The translations under genes and the position numbers were made by a program. Under the pieces are notes generated by a model, which did not search any database, had not been told where the DNA came from, and saw only the letters and a program-made list of their open reading frames with translations. Of a stretch of 64,000 nucleotides of DNA, positions 1-12,984 are shown one piece after another. Origin of the DNA: Cheilinus undulatus (taxonomy: Eukaryota; Chordata; Actinopteri; Labriformes; Labridae); contig NC_054881.1 of the NCBI RefSeq assembly GCF_018320785.1, forward strand, positions 17,918,275-17,982,274, given 5' to 3'. How positions within the stretch are numbered: position 1 is the first letter of the stretch; each line of letters starts with the position of its first letter.

Positions 1-1834
1 CAGACTGTGCTGATGCATGTTTGTCCCCTCTTCTCAGTCCCCCCTCTACTCACATTACTCCAAGGCAAACCAGGTCTGAACATGCAAAGAGCAAAGAGTT
101 TGCACAATAGAGAATAACACAGACAACATGGCAGTAGTTTTACTCACTTTGTTGTTTATTTTGACCTTTAGGCCATAAACAGCTATGTAACATTCCACTG
201 TTGTTCAACATGATTGTTAAGACAAACATTCAATAGATTAAATGCCACATGCATCCATGCTTCTGCACATACATGAGCCATCATACAGTGCAAAAGCCCA
301 CCTCTTCTTTCTACGGCAGGGCCAGAAAAGAAGATGGATTGCCTAGTGTGAGTACACCCTGAGGTTGTGGCTAATTGGCCCCCAGTCAATTGTACTCTGA
401 TTGAACTGCACATAGCATGCAATGATACTGAGCTATGAAACTAAAAGGCATGGAGTGACATTTTAACAGCTTTTCTCCCTCATTTTGTCATCTAAAGCTG
501 TGGTTCCTAACCTTTATCTTTACCAATGTGTATCTAAGACAGGAAGAAATCCCAGAAAGACTCACCTTAAAAAAAAGGGATACATTGCGGTGAAAAATCT
601 ATTTCAGTTATTTCCCTAATAAAATTTTAAGAAATTGTGTTACAAATTATTTCATACCAAAACAATAATGATTGACTTTCAGTCATGATACCAGCCAAAT
701 TTAATTTCAACAAACTCAGAACCAGAAAGGTCTAGCTTTGGTTCTTTGCAGAACGGCTGATCATTAAACTACAAGTCAATAATTTCAAAATACATGGTTT
801 CTGAAAGCATTAAAGCATTCACAACTTGGACAACCTTATTCATGATAACACTGTTTCATTAGCTTGTAGTACTGTATTCTCAGAGACAAATGAAAGGTTT
901 TCACCCTAATAAGACAAATATCTCCTGCCCCAATAAGCGCTTAAAATGTTGCATTCAGGGTTGAAGAGCAAACATTTTCCCTGGCGTCTGCTAAACCCTC
1001 TATCTCAACAACAAGCCAGAACAAAGCAATAAAACACACAGGGACATTAAAAATGTATGAGCTATCAGTAACAACAGAAGAGAGGAGGAACAAAAACAAA
1101 CAGAAAGAGGATGAAAGTGGAGATGGAGTTAACCGAGCCGCACTCAGTAAAAAAGGGAAGAAACAGGTTTGTTTAAGGACATCATCGGTTTCACTATCAG
1201 AATGTCAATCAGGAAGACGTGTTTAGTTATTCATTCACTCATCATTCACTTCAGCAAGATAAAACAGATGTCACTTCTGTCAGTCTGCTGCTTCATAAAT
1301 GAATAGTTACAGTTTCAGTCTAAGGCTGGAGGTATTTTGGTTGTGAATGTGTCATAGAAAGCACATCCAGAGACAAGACACTACACATCATCATTACTGC
1401 AAACTCATGATCTATTGCAAAGACAAGACTGTTTTCAAAGCTTGAGTAAATGAACAGTACAGGACTTTGAGTTGCAATCCATCAATTCATTTTGTGGTAT
1501 TGTAACTTTAAAAACAAGGATTATCCATTTTATTTCACACCAAAGAATCGAAACTTAACCATTACATCTGAGTCATCAGCTATTAAACAACATGTTCCTC
1601 CTTATCTCTACTTTTATCATGTCATTGACTGAAAACATGTTGAAATACAGTCTTCCTGTTCCAGGAAAAGCTAGTGCACTCCCTTGTAAGTGTAGCAGTC
1701 TGATAAATGTGACATGAGAAGAGAATGAGTGGGTTTCTCTATTGAAAGCACATTAAATTCAACCATCTGTTGCTATGCTAGCAGATGGAGGGTAAACTTT
1801 GTAAAGCTCGGCCATGATGCTTACAGTTGCTGTT
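1..1834. other. noncoding stretch, no gene seen
   Basis: AT-rich sequence with only short chance open frames and no recognisable domain. A 24-base segment at 461-484 recurs at 9177-9200, so part of it may belong to an old dispersed repeat. Around 497 the text resembles a hAT-type terminus (tggttcctaacctttat), but no partner end was found. Confidence 0.5.
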
Positions 1835-2768
1835 ACCTATGTTGGAAGAAGTCTGCCACAACCAGGACTCTTCCAAGAGCTGGTCGCCCAACCAAATTGA
1901 GTAACTGGGGGAGAAAGGACTTGTAAGAGGGGTGACCAAGAACCTGATGGTCACTCTGAGTGAGCTCAGAGATCCTGTGTGGAGATGGGACAAAGTCCCA
2001 CAAGGACAACCATCACTGCAGCTCTCCATTGAACTGGGCTTTATGGCAGGGTGGCTAGATGGAAGTTTCTCCTCAGCGCAGAACACAAGAAAGCCCGCAC
2101 AGAGTTTGAGAAAAAAAAAAAAAACAACAACAACAACAAAACACCTCAAGGATTCTCAGACTGTGAGAAACAAGATTCTCTGGTCGGATGAGATCAAAAT
2201 TGAACTGTTTGGCCTCAGTTCTAAACGTTATATCTGGAGGACACCCCGCATCACTTATCAGCTACCTGCATGGTGGTGGCAGCATCATGCTGTGGGGGTG
2301 GGAGACTGGTAAGGGCTGAATGGAGCAAAGTTAAGAGGTACCCTCAGCTAAAACCTGTTCCACAGCGCTAAGGACCTCAGACTGGGACAAAGATTCACCT
2401 TCCAACATGACAATGATCTAAGACAGCACAGGAGTGGCTTAGGGACAACTCTGTGACTGTCCTAGAGTAGAAAACCTGAGTTGAACCCTATCTAACATCT
2501 CTGGAGAGATCTGAAAATGGTGGTCCATTGGTGACGATTTTGTAAAGAATGGCAGAAAATTCCCCAAGGTGTGCAAAATCTGTTATGTCATATTCAAAAC
2601 GATTAGAAGCTGCAAATGGTGCTAAAGGTGCTTCAACTAAGTACTGAGAAAAGGGTCTGAGTACTTATGTCAATGATATTTCAGTTTTTTATTATATGTT
2701 AATTTACAAAAAAAATCTAAAAATCTGTTGTCACTTGTAATGATGGGTACAGAGTGTAGATTAATGAG
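1835..2768 (+). mobile_element. Tc1-like transposon, 5'-truncated fossil (family A)
   Basis: A decayed Tc1/mariner transposase is readable in broken frames on the plus strand. It starts in the DNA-binding part (LPRAGRPTKLSN) and runs through a W-S-D-E-x-K-I-E-L-F-G block near 2185-2205 (first catalytic Asp region) to a degraded GGGSIMLWG block near 2270-2295. The 3' end keeps the typical 'gggtctgagtacttatgtcaatg' type tail and an outer repeat near 2740-2768 that matches, inverted, the left end of the copy at 12.3 kb. The 5' inverted repeat and N-terminal helix-turn-helix are missing, and many stops and frameshifts make it inactive. Confidence 0.85.
2110..2143. repeat. poly-A/(CAA)n tract inside the Tc1 fossil
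   Basis: About 14 A residues followed by five to six CAA units sit where related Tc1 copies have a short A-rich run in the transposase. This looks like slippage after the element died. Confidence 0.8.
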
Positions 2769-5339
2769 ACAAGAATCACTATAAACGATAGTAGCATCAG
2801 TCTATAACATACTGGGGACTGAACTTTCTAAATGACTTGTAAGGCTAAAAAGGAAGGTGCTTGAATGAAATTTATCTGGGTGTATCTTGCCAGTCTTGGA
2901 ACATCCCTCCATCACAGCACTTAACAACAAAATTGATGCACAACTAGACCTGCAAATGTACAACACCTTCATCTTGTGTTTAACAGTCATGAGGTTAAAT
3001 TCAACATTGAACTTCTGTATAAATCAACAACTAATCTCGAGGAATCGACGGCTCAATGGTGGAACATAAATCTACCTGACAGAGTTTAACTTCCACCACT
3101 CTGTGCTCTTGTAGCTTTAAATGCACAGATTTATAACACAGTGAGCATCTACTCTGAAACATGGAGAGGGGGAGAAAGTGTGAATTCATGTGGAGTGTTA
3201 GCAGCAAAGATGCACATATGGATGCATCATGAGATGATATTTCACACATATGGTGACGTAAGAAGTGCAGCTTTCCTGCAGAGCTGTTAAATAAAGTCAA
3301 AGCTCGACTTGACTTGAACATCCTTCCTAACAAAGGATCCTGAGCCACCTTAGATCCTTATGCATAATGCAAATTAATCCTTGATTAATAAATCATTCAT
3401 GTTAGTTTGATTAAATTATCAAAAAAAAGAGCAAGATTTCCAAACTACACGTTCTCCAAAGACAAAAAGTTGAGTTGGCAAAAACATTTCTTGTCAGTTT
3501 TATAGCTGCAAAACAACGTGAGCTGTTTAACTCCTCAGTGTAACAAAAAAAAAAAACACCCTTAAATCTACATTACATGGTTTCAACACAATCTATAAAA
3601 TGTTATTCAATGTAAAAATTCAAGTTTTAACGGAGAAAGATCCAGAGAAAGCTGTGTATGGTTGTTTTTGAAGATTTCTCTGGTACATCTGAAAACAGCG
3701 GGGTGATGCTGCTTGGCCTTTGCTTTGTTAATTATTGATTAACACCAAGAGAATTAATCTCTCTTCTCCCTGAAAATACTCACTGCTGCTTTAAGAAGCC
3801 CTCTGAAGAGAAGTGCGTTCATCAATTGAAACACAAACAAGATCCCAGATATAAAAGGTTCTGCGGCGACTGAAACATTCAAAAAACAAGTAATGAAAGA
3901 AATATCAGATTGTAACTGAATTGGAAGTCAGTGGGTTCATTCCAGATGCAGATATCTGTGGTGCATCTTTTTAAAGCTTGGAATTAAGTTTATTTCACTT
4001 ACAACAGGTTTAAGATTTCTGCAAGGTGTTTTAAAAGGTTTAGTTTCAATCAAAAAATCATGGTACAAGGTAGAAGCCAAATGAAAAACACACAAGCAAA
4101 TCTGACCAATCTCATGAGCCATTTATGCTAATGATAAAAACATTAATAACGGTCCAAGTATACCTTGATGTCACAATGCTTTGCATGTTATGATATAAGA
4201 ATTGAAAACATTTTTTTAAGCGTCAGAATATGTGGAGTGGCTCACTCTGCTCCACACTTAAATTTAAGTGAGAGCTGTATTGGTGGGAGCAAAGCACATG
4301 GTCTACTGCAGAGGGGATGCTTAATTTACTGAACAAAATAAAACCAGCAAAGTTAATCAAATTATGCCTGAAAATGGTGAAAAAAGGACTTAATATCTGC
4401 TCTAGGATGGTGTGGGTGTGTCGGTCGAATGTACTCACTCATGAGAAATATGATCCTGTCAAATTTTTAAAAATGCTCCAACCTGAATGAAAGACTCATC
4501 GCTCTGCTTTGCTGCTGTTACAACTCTCTATTTCAAGCTGCCAAAGAACAATCCCATTCATGTCATGACATGCTGACAGAGCAGAAAAGTTTCAGTTTCC
4601 TTTTCTCATCTTGTACTTAAAACTCAAGGAGTTCTTAATATCTAATTTCCTCAGTTATGTGAACTTATCTTTCTCCCGTTTCGTCTTTGTTTTTAAGTTG
4701 CTGCTGAAAACACTCCCTTTCCTAAAGTTGCTCTTCAAAATAAAAGCCCTCAATGATGATTGGCATTGGAGACTTTCATTGAGACAGACTTGACAGGAAT
4801 AGAACTTGTCTATTATCAGACATTTTACAAAACTTTATCACTGTGACGCTAACAGATAGGAGGGATTGAACTATTGCTGCTTTGAATGAACAAAGCCAGT
4901 CTGCTTCTTTTAATCATCAGGGCTAAAGAAGTGAAATATGGATAAAAACTCAGCAGGTAAGATGTTTGTTCCTGCTTTATCTAGTTCAGGTGAAAAATAG
5001 ACAAGCACTCCAGCAATTAGCCTGCCCCCTGACCTTACTGTGAACTATAGCTAGAGCACAGCTGCTTGGCTCTGTGTCCGAGCAGAGAGGCAGAATTTAG
5101 GGAATAAATTTATTGTTTTCTGGTACAAATCTCTGTCTCTATTTATCCTTTCGCTGTTCCCTTATTTCATTTTTTAACCATAACAAGTTATTTTTCTGTG
5201 GTTAATTCCATGTTATAATCTTCAAAGTTCCTTATTGTCTTTCAAAATAAAAGCAGGTCTGTATCCAAATAGGAACACAATTACCCTAAGTTAAAAACGG
5301 TACAAAAATTCAAAATGAATCAAAAACAGTTTTACATGC
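2769..5339. other. noncoding stretch, no gene seen
   Basis: No coding signal, RNA gene or clear mobile element was recognised. Only short open frames in AT-rich sequence. Confidence 0.5.
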
Positions 5340-5344
5340 AAATG

Positions 5345-5480
5345 CATGGTCCATCCATCCATCCTGGTCAATCACAAGGCTGACATGTAGAGACCACTAG
5401 CTAGCCATGCTCACACCTACAGACAATCTACAGTCACCAATCAGCCTAATGAGCAGGCCATCAGGCATGAGGGAGGGAGC
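5345..5480. repeat. LINE-type 3' tail / common teleost interspersed repeat
   Basis: The order CCATCCATCC, 'acaaggctgacatgtagagacc', 'cacacctacagacaat' and 'gtcaccaatcagcctaatg' matches a diverged form of a very common teleost repeat, usually the 3' part of a non-LTR retrotransposon. It is short and has no coding part here. Family name is from memory and not verified. Confidence 0.5.
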
Positions 5481-5810
5481 GAAAGTGCTCAGCATGCAGG
5501 CATGCAAAATAGTGAAATTTCAAAATCAGGGAAAAAAGGAGATTTAAAGCAGAATTCTTAGATTAATTGTAATCTGACATCTTTAATTGATTGAATTATT
5601 ATTAACTTGTTAAGAGAAATATATTAATAACTGAAATAAATGCTTAGTAAACTTGTTTGGTAAAAATATATATAAAAATAAAAAAAATAAATAAAAAAAA
5701 TTAGTAAAATATTTTTAAATCATGTGTATTTCTCACATATTATTTGAACTGCTTTTTAAAACTTCTGGTATATAATATGTTTGATGTTAAATGTCAGATA
5801 TTCATCAGGG

Positions 5811-5848
5811 ATGATAATATGATAATATGATAATAAGATGATAATATT
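5811..5848. repeat. GATAAT-type microsatellite
   Basis: Five imperfect units of a 7-9 base GATAATAT motif. An A/T-only stretch at 5660-5720 lies just upstream. Confidence 0.75.
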
Positions 5849-6944
5849 TGACCGCTGTGGCCTCTGAATCATCTTAAATAGATCAGACGTCTGATTTGTT
5901 TTCCATCTGTTCTGCAGACTCTCAGCCTTAATTTCCTTTAAGTGATCTATTCTCCAGAGGCAACGATCAATAACTGCTAACATGGGTGCAGATTGACCCT
6001 TGATGATCCAATTTGTCCAGACGTCCTCCAGGGTTAGCGGCTCAGATCGTCTGAAACCTTTCAGCATTTCACATCCACTTAACAAAACAGAGAGGCACAT
6101 CTGAGCCGGCACCGCTAAAGGATCAATGAGGTGAAGCTAAACAGGCCAGCTGTGGACCACCTCTCTCCACAAAAACTACAATTACCAACATTACTCATGG
6201 CTATTGTTAGAGCTATTTGAATGAGCTTTCCTCTGCAGGTGCAGATGGATACATTTTGTCTGCAGGTCCCATCGTTTAGACGGGTTTTATAGGAGACCAC
6301 AGAGTCTGGGCATACGCATGAGTCCTGATAGATGACACTAACAGGTGTATCTGAGAGTGGATTTATCCCTCTGTGAGAGCCAGCGTGGCTTCCTCTATTC
6401 CTCCTTAATCCCACAGCAGGAGAGGGGAAACATCTGTACAAAGAGTGCACACAGCTGGACTAAAAGGTCAACATGGAAGTGGGGAATACTGGGAGGCAGA
6501 GGAGGACCACTGTGCAAAGACAGGGCCACTTTTGTTACCAAGAAGGCCACATTCATTTTATCCTCACTGCTAGAGGGACAAGTTATTGCAAATTAGAAGA
6601 TACTTTCACTTCATCAGAATCAAATCATCAAAATGTATCAAACATTTAAACTTAAATGCAAATAGTGATGCTCAATATAATGGGCTGAAAACAGAAATTG
6701 AGTCATTTAAACTTATTTTTGATGCAATAAACAGAATATTTTCTGGTTGTGGAAGCATCTACATTTCTATTTTTTAAATATTTAGTAATGCGATGTTATT
6801 TATGTTGCCAGTAACACAAAGTATTTTTACAAAGAGCATTAACTAGCAATCAATGATTATTACAGAAATTAAAGATGCAGAAAAAAAACTCGATGTACAT
6901 CAGAATTGTTAATTCAAATTTTTAAGGTTGTGATGTTTATTCGT
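5849..6944. other. noncoding stretch, no gene seen
   Basis: Open frames up to about 118 codons occur on the minus strand (5756-6450), but they show no recognisable domain, and no splice or codon pattern that I could recognise as a gene. Confidence 0.45.
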
Positions 6945-7740
6945 CTGACCACAGAACAGTTTCCACCTTGCCTCAGTCTAATTTAAATGAGCTTGCCAAA
7001 GGAAAAAAAAAAAAGTGTTTCTGGACTGGGTACACATATGGCTTCCTCTTTGAATGATACGGCTTTAATTGTGCCTTTCCAGATGTGTAAGCTGCCCCTG
7101 CATGGTTTCAAGAAAGAATTTCAAATTTTGATTCAACTGACCACAGAACAGTTTTCCGTTTTGCCTCAGTCCATTTCTAATGAGCTTTGTCTCAGAGAAT
7201 AAGGCTGTGTTTCTGGATCTTGTTCACATATCACTTTTTCTTTATTATACAGCTTTAACTTGCATTTGTAGATTGCACGATGTACTGTGTTACTGTGATA
7301 ATGATTTCTGGAAGTGTTCCTGAGCCCATTCAGTGATTTCCAGTACAGGATTATGCCTGTTTTTAATATTCTTAACTCTTCTGAGACCTTCTCTAAAATG
7401 CTCATTTAATACTTTAATACTCAAATTACTGATTTGTTTCCAATTAATCCAATTATTTAGAAGGTGCTCATCCAGCTGTTTTTCATTAGTACCATCTACT
7501 TTTCCAGCTTTTTGTTGCCCTTTCCCTACTTTTTTGGAGACATTTTGCTGCCATCATATTCAACATGAGCAAATATTTTTTCATTAAATGGCAAAATGTC
7601 TCAGTTTCAACATCTGGTATGTTGTTTATGTTCTATTGTGGAAAAAAACATGGATTTATGAGGTTTGCAAAGCATTATATTCTGTTTGTATTTACATTTT
7701 TACATAGTGCCCCAACTTTTTGGAAGTGGAGTTCTACATG
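6945..7740 (-). mobile_element. diverged Tc1-like element with internal duplication (minus strand)
   Basis: Read on the minus strand, a transposase helix-turn-helix segment is visible (WKSLNGLRNTSRNHYHSNTV, then HRAIYKCKLKLY, about 7225-7360). It is followed by a K-W-x-E-A-K-x-K-T-V-L-W-S-x-E-S-K-F-E block (about 7120-7175) typical of the catalytic start of Tc1-type enzymes. The plus-strand right end 'agtgccccaactttttgg' is the conserved terminus of a widespread fish element. The W-S-x-E-S block occurs twice, at 6945 and 7137, offset 192 bases, so part of the transposase was duplicated in tandem. The frame is full of stops. Confidence 0.7.
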
Positions 7741-10115
7741 TAAAGTATACTGGTAGTAGTAGGTGTATACTGGCAAGTGAACTAAGCTTTTAGAGTAATG
7801 GTTAGATTATAACACTCAAAGACGTTACAAGACCATCGGAGGAAGGCTGAGGCAGACTTCACAACAAGCACTGTAACCTTAGAGCTCAACTAACATATTA
7901 TAGCTTGTAGAGGTGCACACTCTTCATGGCAAAAACAGAGGGTTTTAACAAAGCAACACAGCAGAAGAATGCAATAGAAATCATCATGCAGGAAGACCAT
8001 CCAAACCCCAAGAACAGACTGTGGTTCATGTATAAGTGCAACCTTTAGTCCAGGTTTTACAGTTTTTTGGGTTGTAGGCCACATATTAGTACAATTCTCC
8101 TTATCTTACTGATTAGGTGTTAATGCCTGGATGTTTTTTTACAGCAACTATCAGTGTTTCTTTTTGTTCTTTGCCAATAAAAAGCTGAAAAATAAAAACA
8201 CAACGGTCTTTTTATAATGCACACCACTATTTGGATTCGATGGTATTTTTAAATGTCTTTATAAAGCTCTGATACAGCACTTAAACTCAGCATCTATAAC
8301 ATTCAAAGGCAGTAAAACTGCACTGTCTTGTCTTACTTTTTCTACACTTCTACACATGCAGATTGCTGACTGAACAGATGGTGTTTACACTAATGCTGTT
8401 AAAGTCTGTGACATTACAGTCTTCACCAATATGTTCTGCTGATTTCAGTGTGTGGTTGTTTTATCACAGCAAAGATCCAGCTCACAGCATTTCCTCCTCA
8501 AGGAGGTATTTGCATTTCCTTGCTGCTTTACTTTTTTGCTCTTGCACAAAAACTCATGCATATTAGGGCTTGTAAAACTCCAGCTGTTGGCTGAGGGGTC
8601 AAAGCAAAGCACACAAGTCCTACCTTAGCAAGGTTGTCCTTTAAAACACTGGTGATCTATAAATATGACGTTGCTGCTATGACTATTCCAAGTGTAGATT
8701 TAATTCTGTTAAATCAAGCCACATGAAACCTGATCAAATACAATGAAAAGTGAACACTGTTAATGTGGAATTCAATTTAAATGTGTTACAACACATGGAG
8801 CATTCTGCTTAAATCCACAAGTCTCATGACTTTAATAGTCTTGATTATTTTAGTTTAACTTTATTACATTTAACAGCTGAGAAAGAAACAAACCTCTGCA
8901 CAACACCACAGTCTGTTGTTCAACTAGGGCTGTAATCCTCAGTCTTTGGATTGCAATGTGATTAAGGCCTGAAATGAATGCATCATTATTATTTAAACTG
9001 CATGTTTTATTGTCCCATCAAGCACACTTTGGCTAAGTTGTTACCACATCTCTCTTCAGGTACAGTGATGTTAAATACGTCCGCCATCGTCCCTTAATGT
9101 CTCATTTCAGTACTAAAACTCAGACAGCTCACTGGACAAGTCAAAATTATCCGCATCTAGTGAACAAGCAGAGCATTTTTAACAGCTTTTCTCCCTCATT
9201 ATGTGAAATTCAACAATGAAACCATAACATTGGTTTACTGTTTAGTAAATACGCCTTAAAGTTATCTGAATATCATCGATATCATGATTATTATTATGAT
9301 TACTTCCTTCTAAATCACTCTTTTATGTAACATCCAGTGTTTTCATGGCAACAATACACAAGTCGTGTGTCACAGCAACTCCATCATGAAAACTGCCAAG
9401 ACAAGACATGTCCTGTTGCAATTATGAAACAATTCTACTTATTCTACCTTAAATGTAAATATAAAAGCACACCAGGCCTTCTGTTATAAGCTGAGTTACA
9501 CAAAACCAATCTTTATTAACAGTATTAGTTACCCTACAGTGTGATGGGTTAAAATCAATAATCTATTCTGCTTTTTCTCTTTACAAAGCTTGTTTCTAAC
9601 CTCCCAATCTACTACCCATTTTCCTCTGTAATCTACTCTTTTGTTCTTTACTTTGAATTCACTCTGATTTATTTGTTATTGAACTGGAGGTCATGTGATC
9701 GGTCAGCTGGTTGAATTTGTGGTCCTGCTTTCAGCCTCAGGACAGTAAAACACGATGCATGATCAGCTGGAGGATCACCCTACTCCCCCACCACTAAAGG
9801 AAAATGCAATTTATCTAAGTTTTTCTAATCAGAGGGACATTTTATGTTCTGGAGGTTACGCCAGTTTATCCTTTAAGCCTGTTTTTAAGTACCAGTCATT
9901 GAAGTTTCAAACAAAACAGACAAAAAAAAAATCAGATAATAAAATTTTATTTCTAAGGGTGTATGACAAACGTAAGTGTTCAGTGTTGTAAAATCTAATT
10001 TTCACCACAATGTGGTTTGCTGCCTCTCAATCTAATAAAACTCTCCTTGTTTGAACTTTACTTGATGCATTTTAAAGTTTTGAGTTTTCATGCAAGCCTT
10101 GGATTATGCTATTTC
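7741..10115. other. noncoding stretch, no gene seen
   Basis: No gene recognised. Contains the second copy of the 24-base segment shared with 461-484 (here 9177-9200). Text near 8927 (ctagggctgtaatcc) resembles a hAT terminus, but no matching right end was found. Confidence 0.5.
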
Positions 10116-11230
10116 AGGTGTCTGTAAAAGTATTTTCTCCCTTGGATGTTTTACCCTTTTATTGATTTTAAAAATCAATCATCGTCATTTTTTTACAAAA
10201 GAAAATAAAAAACCCTCTTTAATGTCAAAGTAAAAACAGATTTCTACAAAGTACTGTCAAACAAATAAAATATGCACTGTAAAGTATGCAACTGCATAAA
10301 TATTCACCCCCTTCAAAGTGACTGACTAATTTAACAAAGGTCCAGATGACTGATGCAAGTAGCCTCACAATTAGTGAAATGGGGATCACCTAAGTGCTGT
10401 GATTGGTAAAAAGACAACTGTGTCTGGAAGGTCCAATCACTGCTTAATCAGTATTCCTGGCAACCATTAGACCATGAAGACAAAAGAACACTCCAAGAAA
10501 CTCAGAGAAAAGGTTATGAAAAGCAAAAGTCAGGGGATGGATAAAAAAAATCCAAGGCACTGAACATCCCCAAGAGTTCAGTTAAATTCATCATCAAGAA
10601 CTGGAAGACAAATATGGCACTTGCCATATACAAATCTGCCTACATCAGCCCATCCTCACAAACTGAGTGACCGTGAAAGAAGGAGACTAGTGAGAGAAGC
10701 CACGAAGACACCTATGACTACTCTGAAGGAGTTACAAACTTCAGCAGCAGAGATGAGAGAGACTGCATACAACAGCTATTGCCCGAATTCTTCACCAGTC
10801 AGAGCTTTATGGGAGAGTGGCAAAGAGAAACCCACTGTTGGAGAAAACTCATTAAATCTTGACTAGGGTTCGCCAAAAGGCATGTGGGAGACTCCATGGT
10901 CAAGTGGAACAAAGTTATTTTATCTGATGAGACCAAAATGGTGCCTTCTGGCCATCAGACAAGACACTATGTTTGGTGTACACCAAACATTGCACATAAC
11001 CACAAACACACCATCCCTACTGTGAAACACGGCAGTGGCAGCATCATGCTGTGGGGATGCTTCTATTTATGCATACACTTATTTTACATTACATTTTTTC
11101 ATTTGATTGACATTTCTTTGAAGAAATCTGTTTTCAATTGGATATTAAGAAGTAAAATTATATTGACCATATTTGTAAAATCAGTGAAAGGTTTAAACAT
11201 CCAAGGGGGAGAATATTTTTTATAGGCCCT
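10116..11230 (+). mobile_element. Tc1-like transposon with both ends, internally deleted (family B)
   Basis: The left end (10117-10150) and right end (11197-11230) are inverted repeats of about 34 bases; the outer part reads ggtgtctgtaaaagtatttt on the left, and the inner CTCCC/TTGGATGTT part is shared. Transposase remnants follow in order: N-terminal part near 10480-10620, D-R-E-R-R-R-L-V-R-E-A near 10663, [12 protein letters not shown] near 10905, and [11 protein letters not shown] ending near 11064. Sequence then jumps to the 3' end. At about 1.1 kb, against about 1.6 kb for intact Tc1 elements, it has lost the last third of the enzyme, including the downstream catalytic acidic residues. 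No target-site TA pair is clear. Confidence 0.85.
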
Positions 11231-12319
11231 GAATTTAAAGAACAGGTGTCATGGTTTAACCAGTCCTGAACTAACTGGTGACACTCCACTAAACATTCTA
11301 CTATGTTGCATTAGATTGCAGAGTGGCGATTCTGGGACATACCAGAGCTGGAATGGAGAACGGGAGGTGAATTTGCTCCAACTGACTAAAGGAGTGAATT
11401 TCTACCCAGCGTGTTTCGCCAGCAGATTGCAGCTGAGCAGTTGTATGTGGAAATTGTAGGCAAGTTGGAAAAAAAATGTGTTGTTTCCTGACATTAAACC
11501 TACACTCGTCTCCTCAGTTTGTCATGAACTAAATATTCAGAACTAAAATTTGCATTCCACAATCTTTCTTCCCAATTAAAATGAGCATTATTACAGCTAT
11601 AATTCATTTAAAGACAATCTTAAACTGCTCATGGAACAGCGGTGATGGTTTGTGTCCAGCTCTGTGGCTTCATCTTACTCTACTTTTACTACCCACAGGA
11701 TGTGGTAGAAACAGAAAACCCACCACAACATGGGAGGAACATAAACCTGTCAGTAAAATAGAACCAGAAATGACAAGTGCTGAACATGCCAAAAGATTTA
11801 TGTTTTGTTTTAAGAGGAAAAAGATGCAGACCAAATATGTCTGTGCACTTTTTCACAGTAACGTGTAAAAAAGATTAATTAAGTTGTTTTATGTAGGTCA
11901 TTTTACAGCCTCTGTGCTTAGATGATAAATATGCATGGCTTTATTCAGCCTTTACATCAAATCAACATCAAGATTATGCTTTTTTTTCTCTTAAGCGCCT
12001 CCAAGTTTGCCTGAGAGGTCAAAAACACCAACATGATTTAGTATTCTGTTACCACAGGCTGTTCCACATACAATAAGAAGAAAATATGTTTTTCCAAAAC
12101 ATGACTCCAGTATTTTCCCACTCTGTATACTGTACATGCAAGAGTCAAATATTTACTTTGGAGTCTGCTCTGTTATCAGTGAGAAAAGAGGAAATGTCAA
12201 ATCAGCACAGATATTGCAAAGACATGATGTTAATGCAACAAAGTCCTGATGATAAATGGTCAGATCTACTTCATCTTTTCCTATTTCAAGTTGCAGCCTG
12301 CAGTCGAAAAACAAAATTC
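11231..12319. other. noncoding stretch, no gene seen
   Basis: An open frame of 95 codons (11581-11868, +) has no recognisable domain. Nothing else supported. Confidence 0.45.
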
Positions 12320-12970
12320 TCAATAATCTACACTCAGTATCCCATCATGACAAACTGAATTTTAGAAATTTTTGCAAATTTATTAAAAACAAAAACATAA
12401 GTATCACATTGATGTAAGTATTTAGACACTTTGCAAAATCACTTGAAATGTAGCCCCGGTTCCTCCCATTCCTCTTGATCATCACAGAAATGTTTACACA
12501 CCTTTATTGGAATCCACTGGTGGTAAATTTAATTGAGTGGGCATAATTTGGGAGGGCACACACCTCTCATAGAAGGCCTCACAGCTGACAATGCAGAGCT
12601 CAGAAACAGGATTGTTCTAAACCACATATCTGGAAAAGGCCACAAAAAGAGGATCTGTTGCAGAGAAGGTTCCCAAGAGCACAGTGGTCTCCATAATTCT
12701 CAAATGGAAGAAGTTTGGCAAGACTAGGACTCCTCAAAGAGGCTGGTCACCCAGCCGAACTGAGCCATTAGGTGAGAAGGGCCTTGTAAGAGAGGTAACC
12801 AAGAACCCGATGGTCACTCTGACTGAGGCCCAGAGATCCTGTGTGGAGATGGGACAAAGTTCCAGAAGGACAATCATCACTGCAGCCCTCCCCAATCCCC
12901 CGATCTGGGCTTTATGGCAGAGTGGCTCGGAGAAGCATCTCCTCAGCTTGAAACACATAAAAACATAAAA
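12320..12970 (+). mobile_element. Tc1-like transposon, 5' half only (family A)
   Basis: The left inverted repeat begins near 12325 (taatctacactcagtatccc). Transposase remnants then follow: a helix-turn-helix region, V-S-I-I-L-K-W-K-K-F-G-K-T-R-T at 12687 onward, and GLVREVTKNPMVTLTEAQRS near 12780-12840. It ends near 12970, before the catalytic domain, next to the helicase-type repeat starting about 12985. It shares its terminus with the copy at 1.8 kb. Confidence 0.8.
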
Positions 12971-12984
12971 ACTTGACCAACGAG

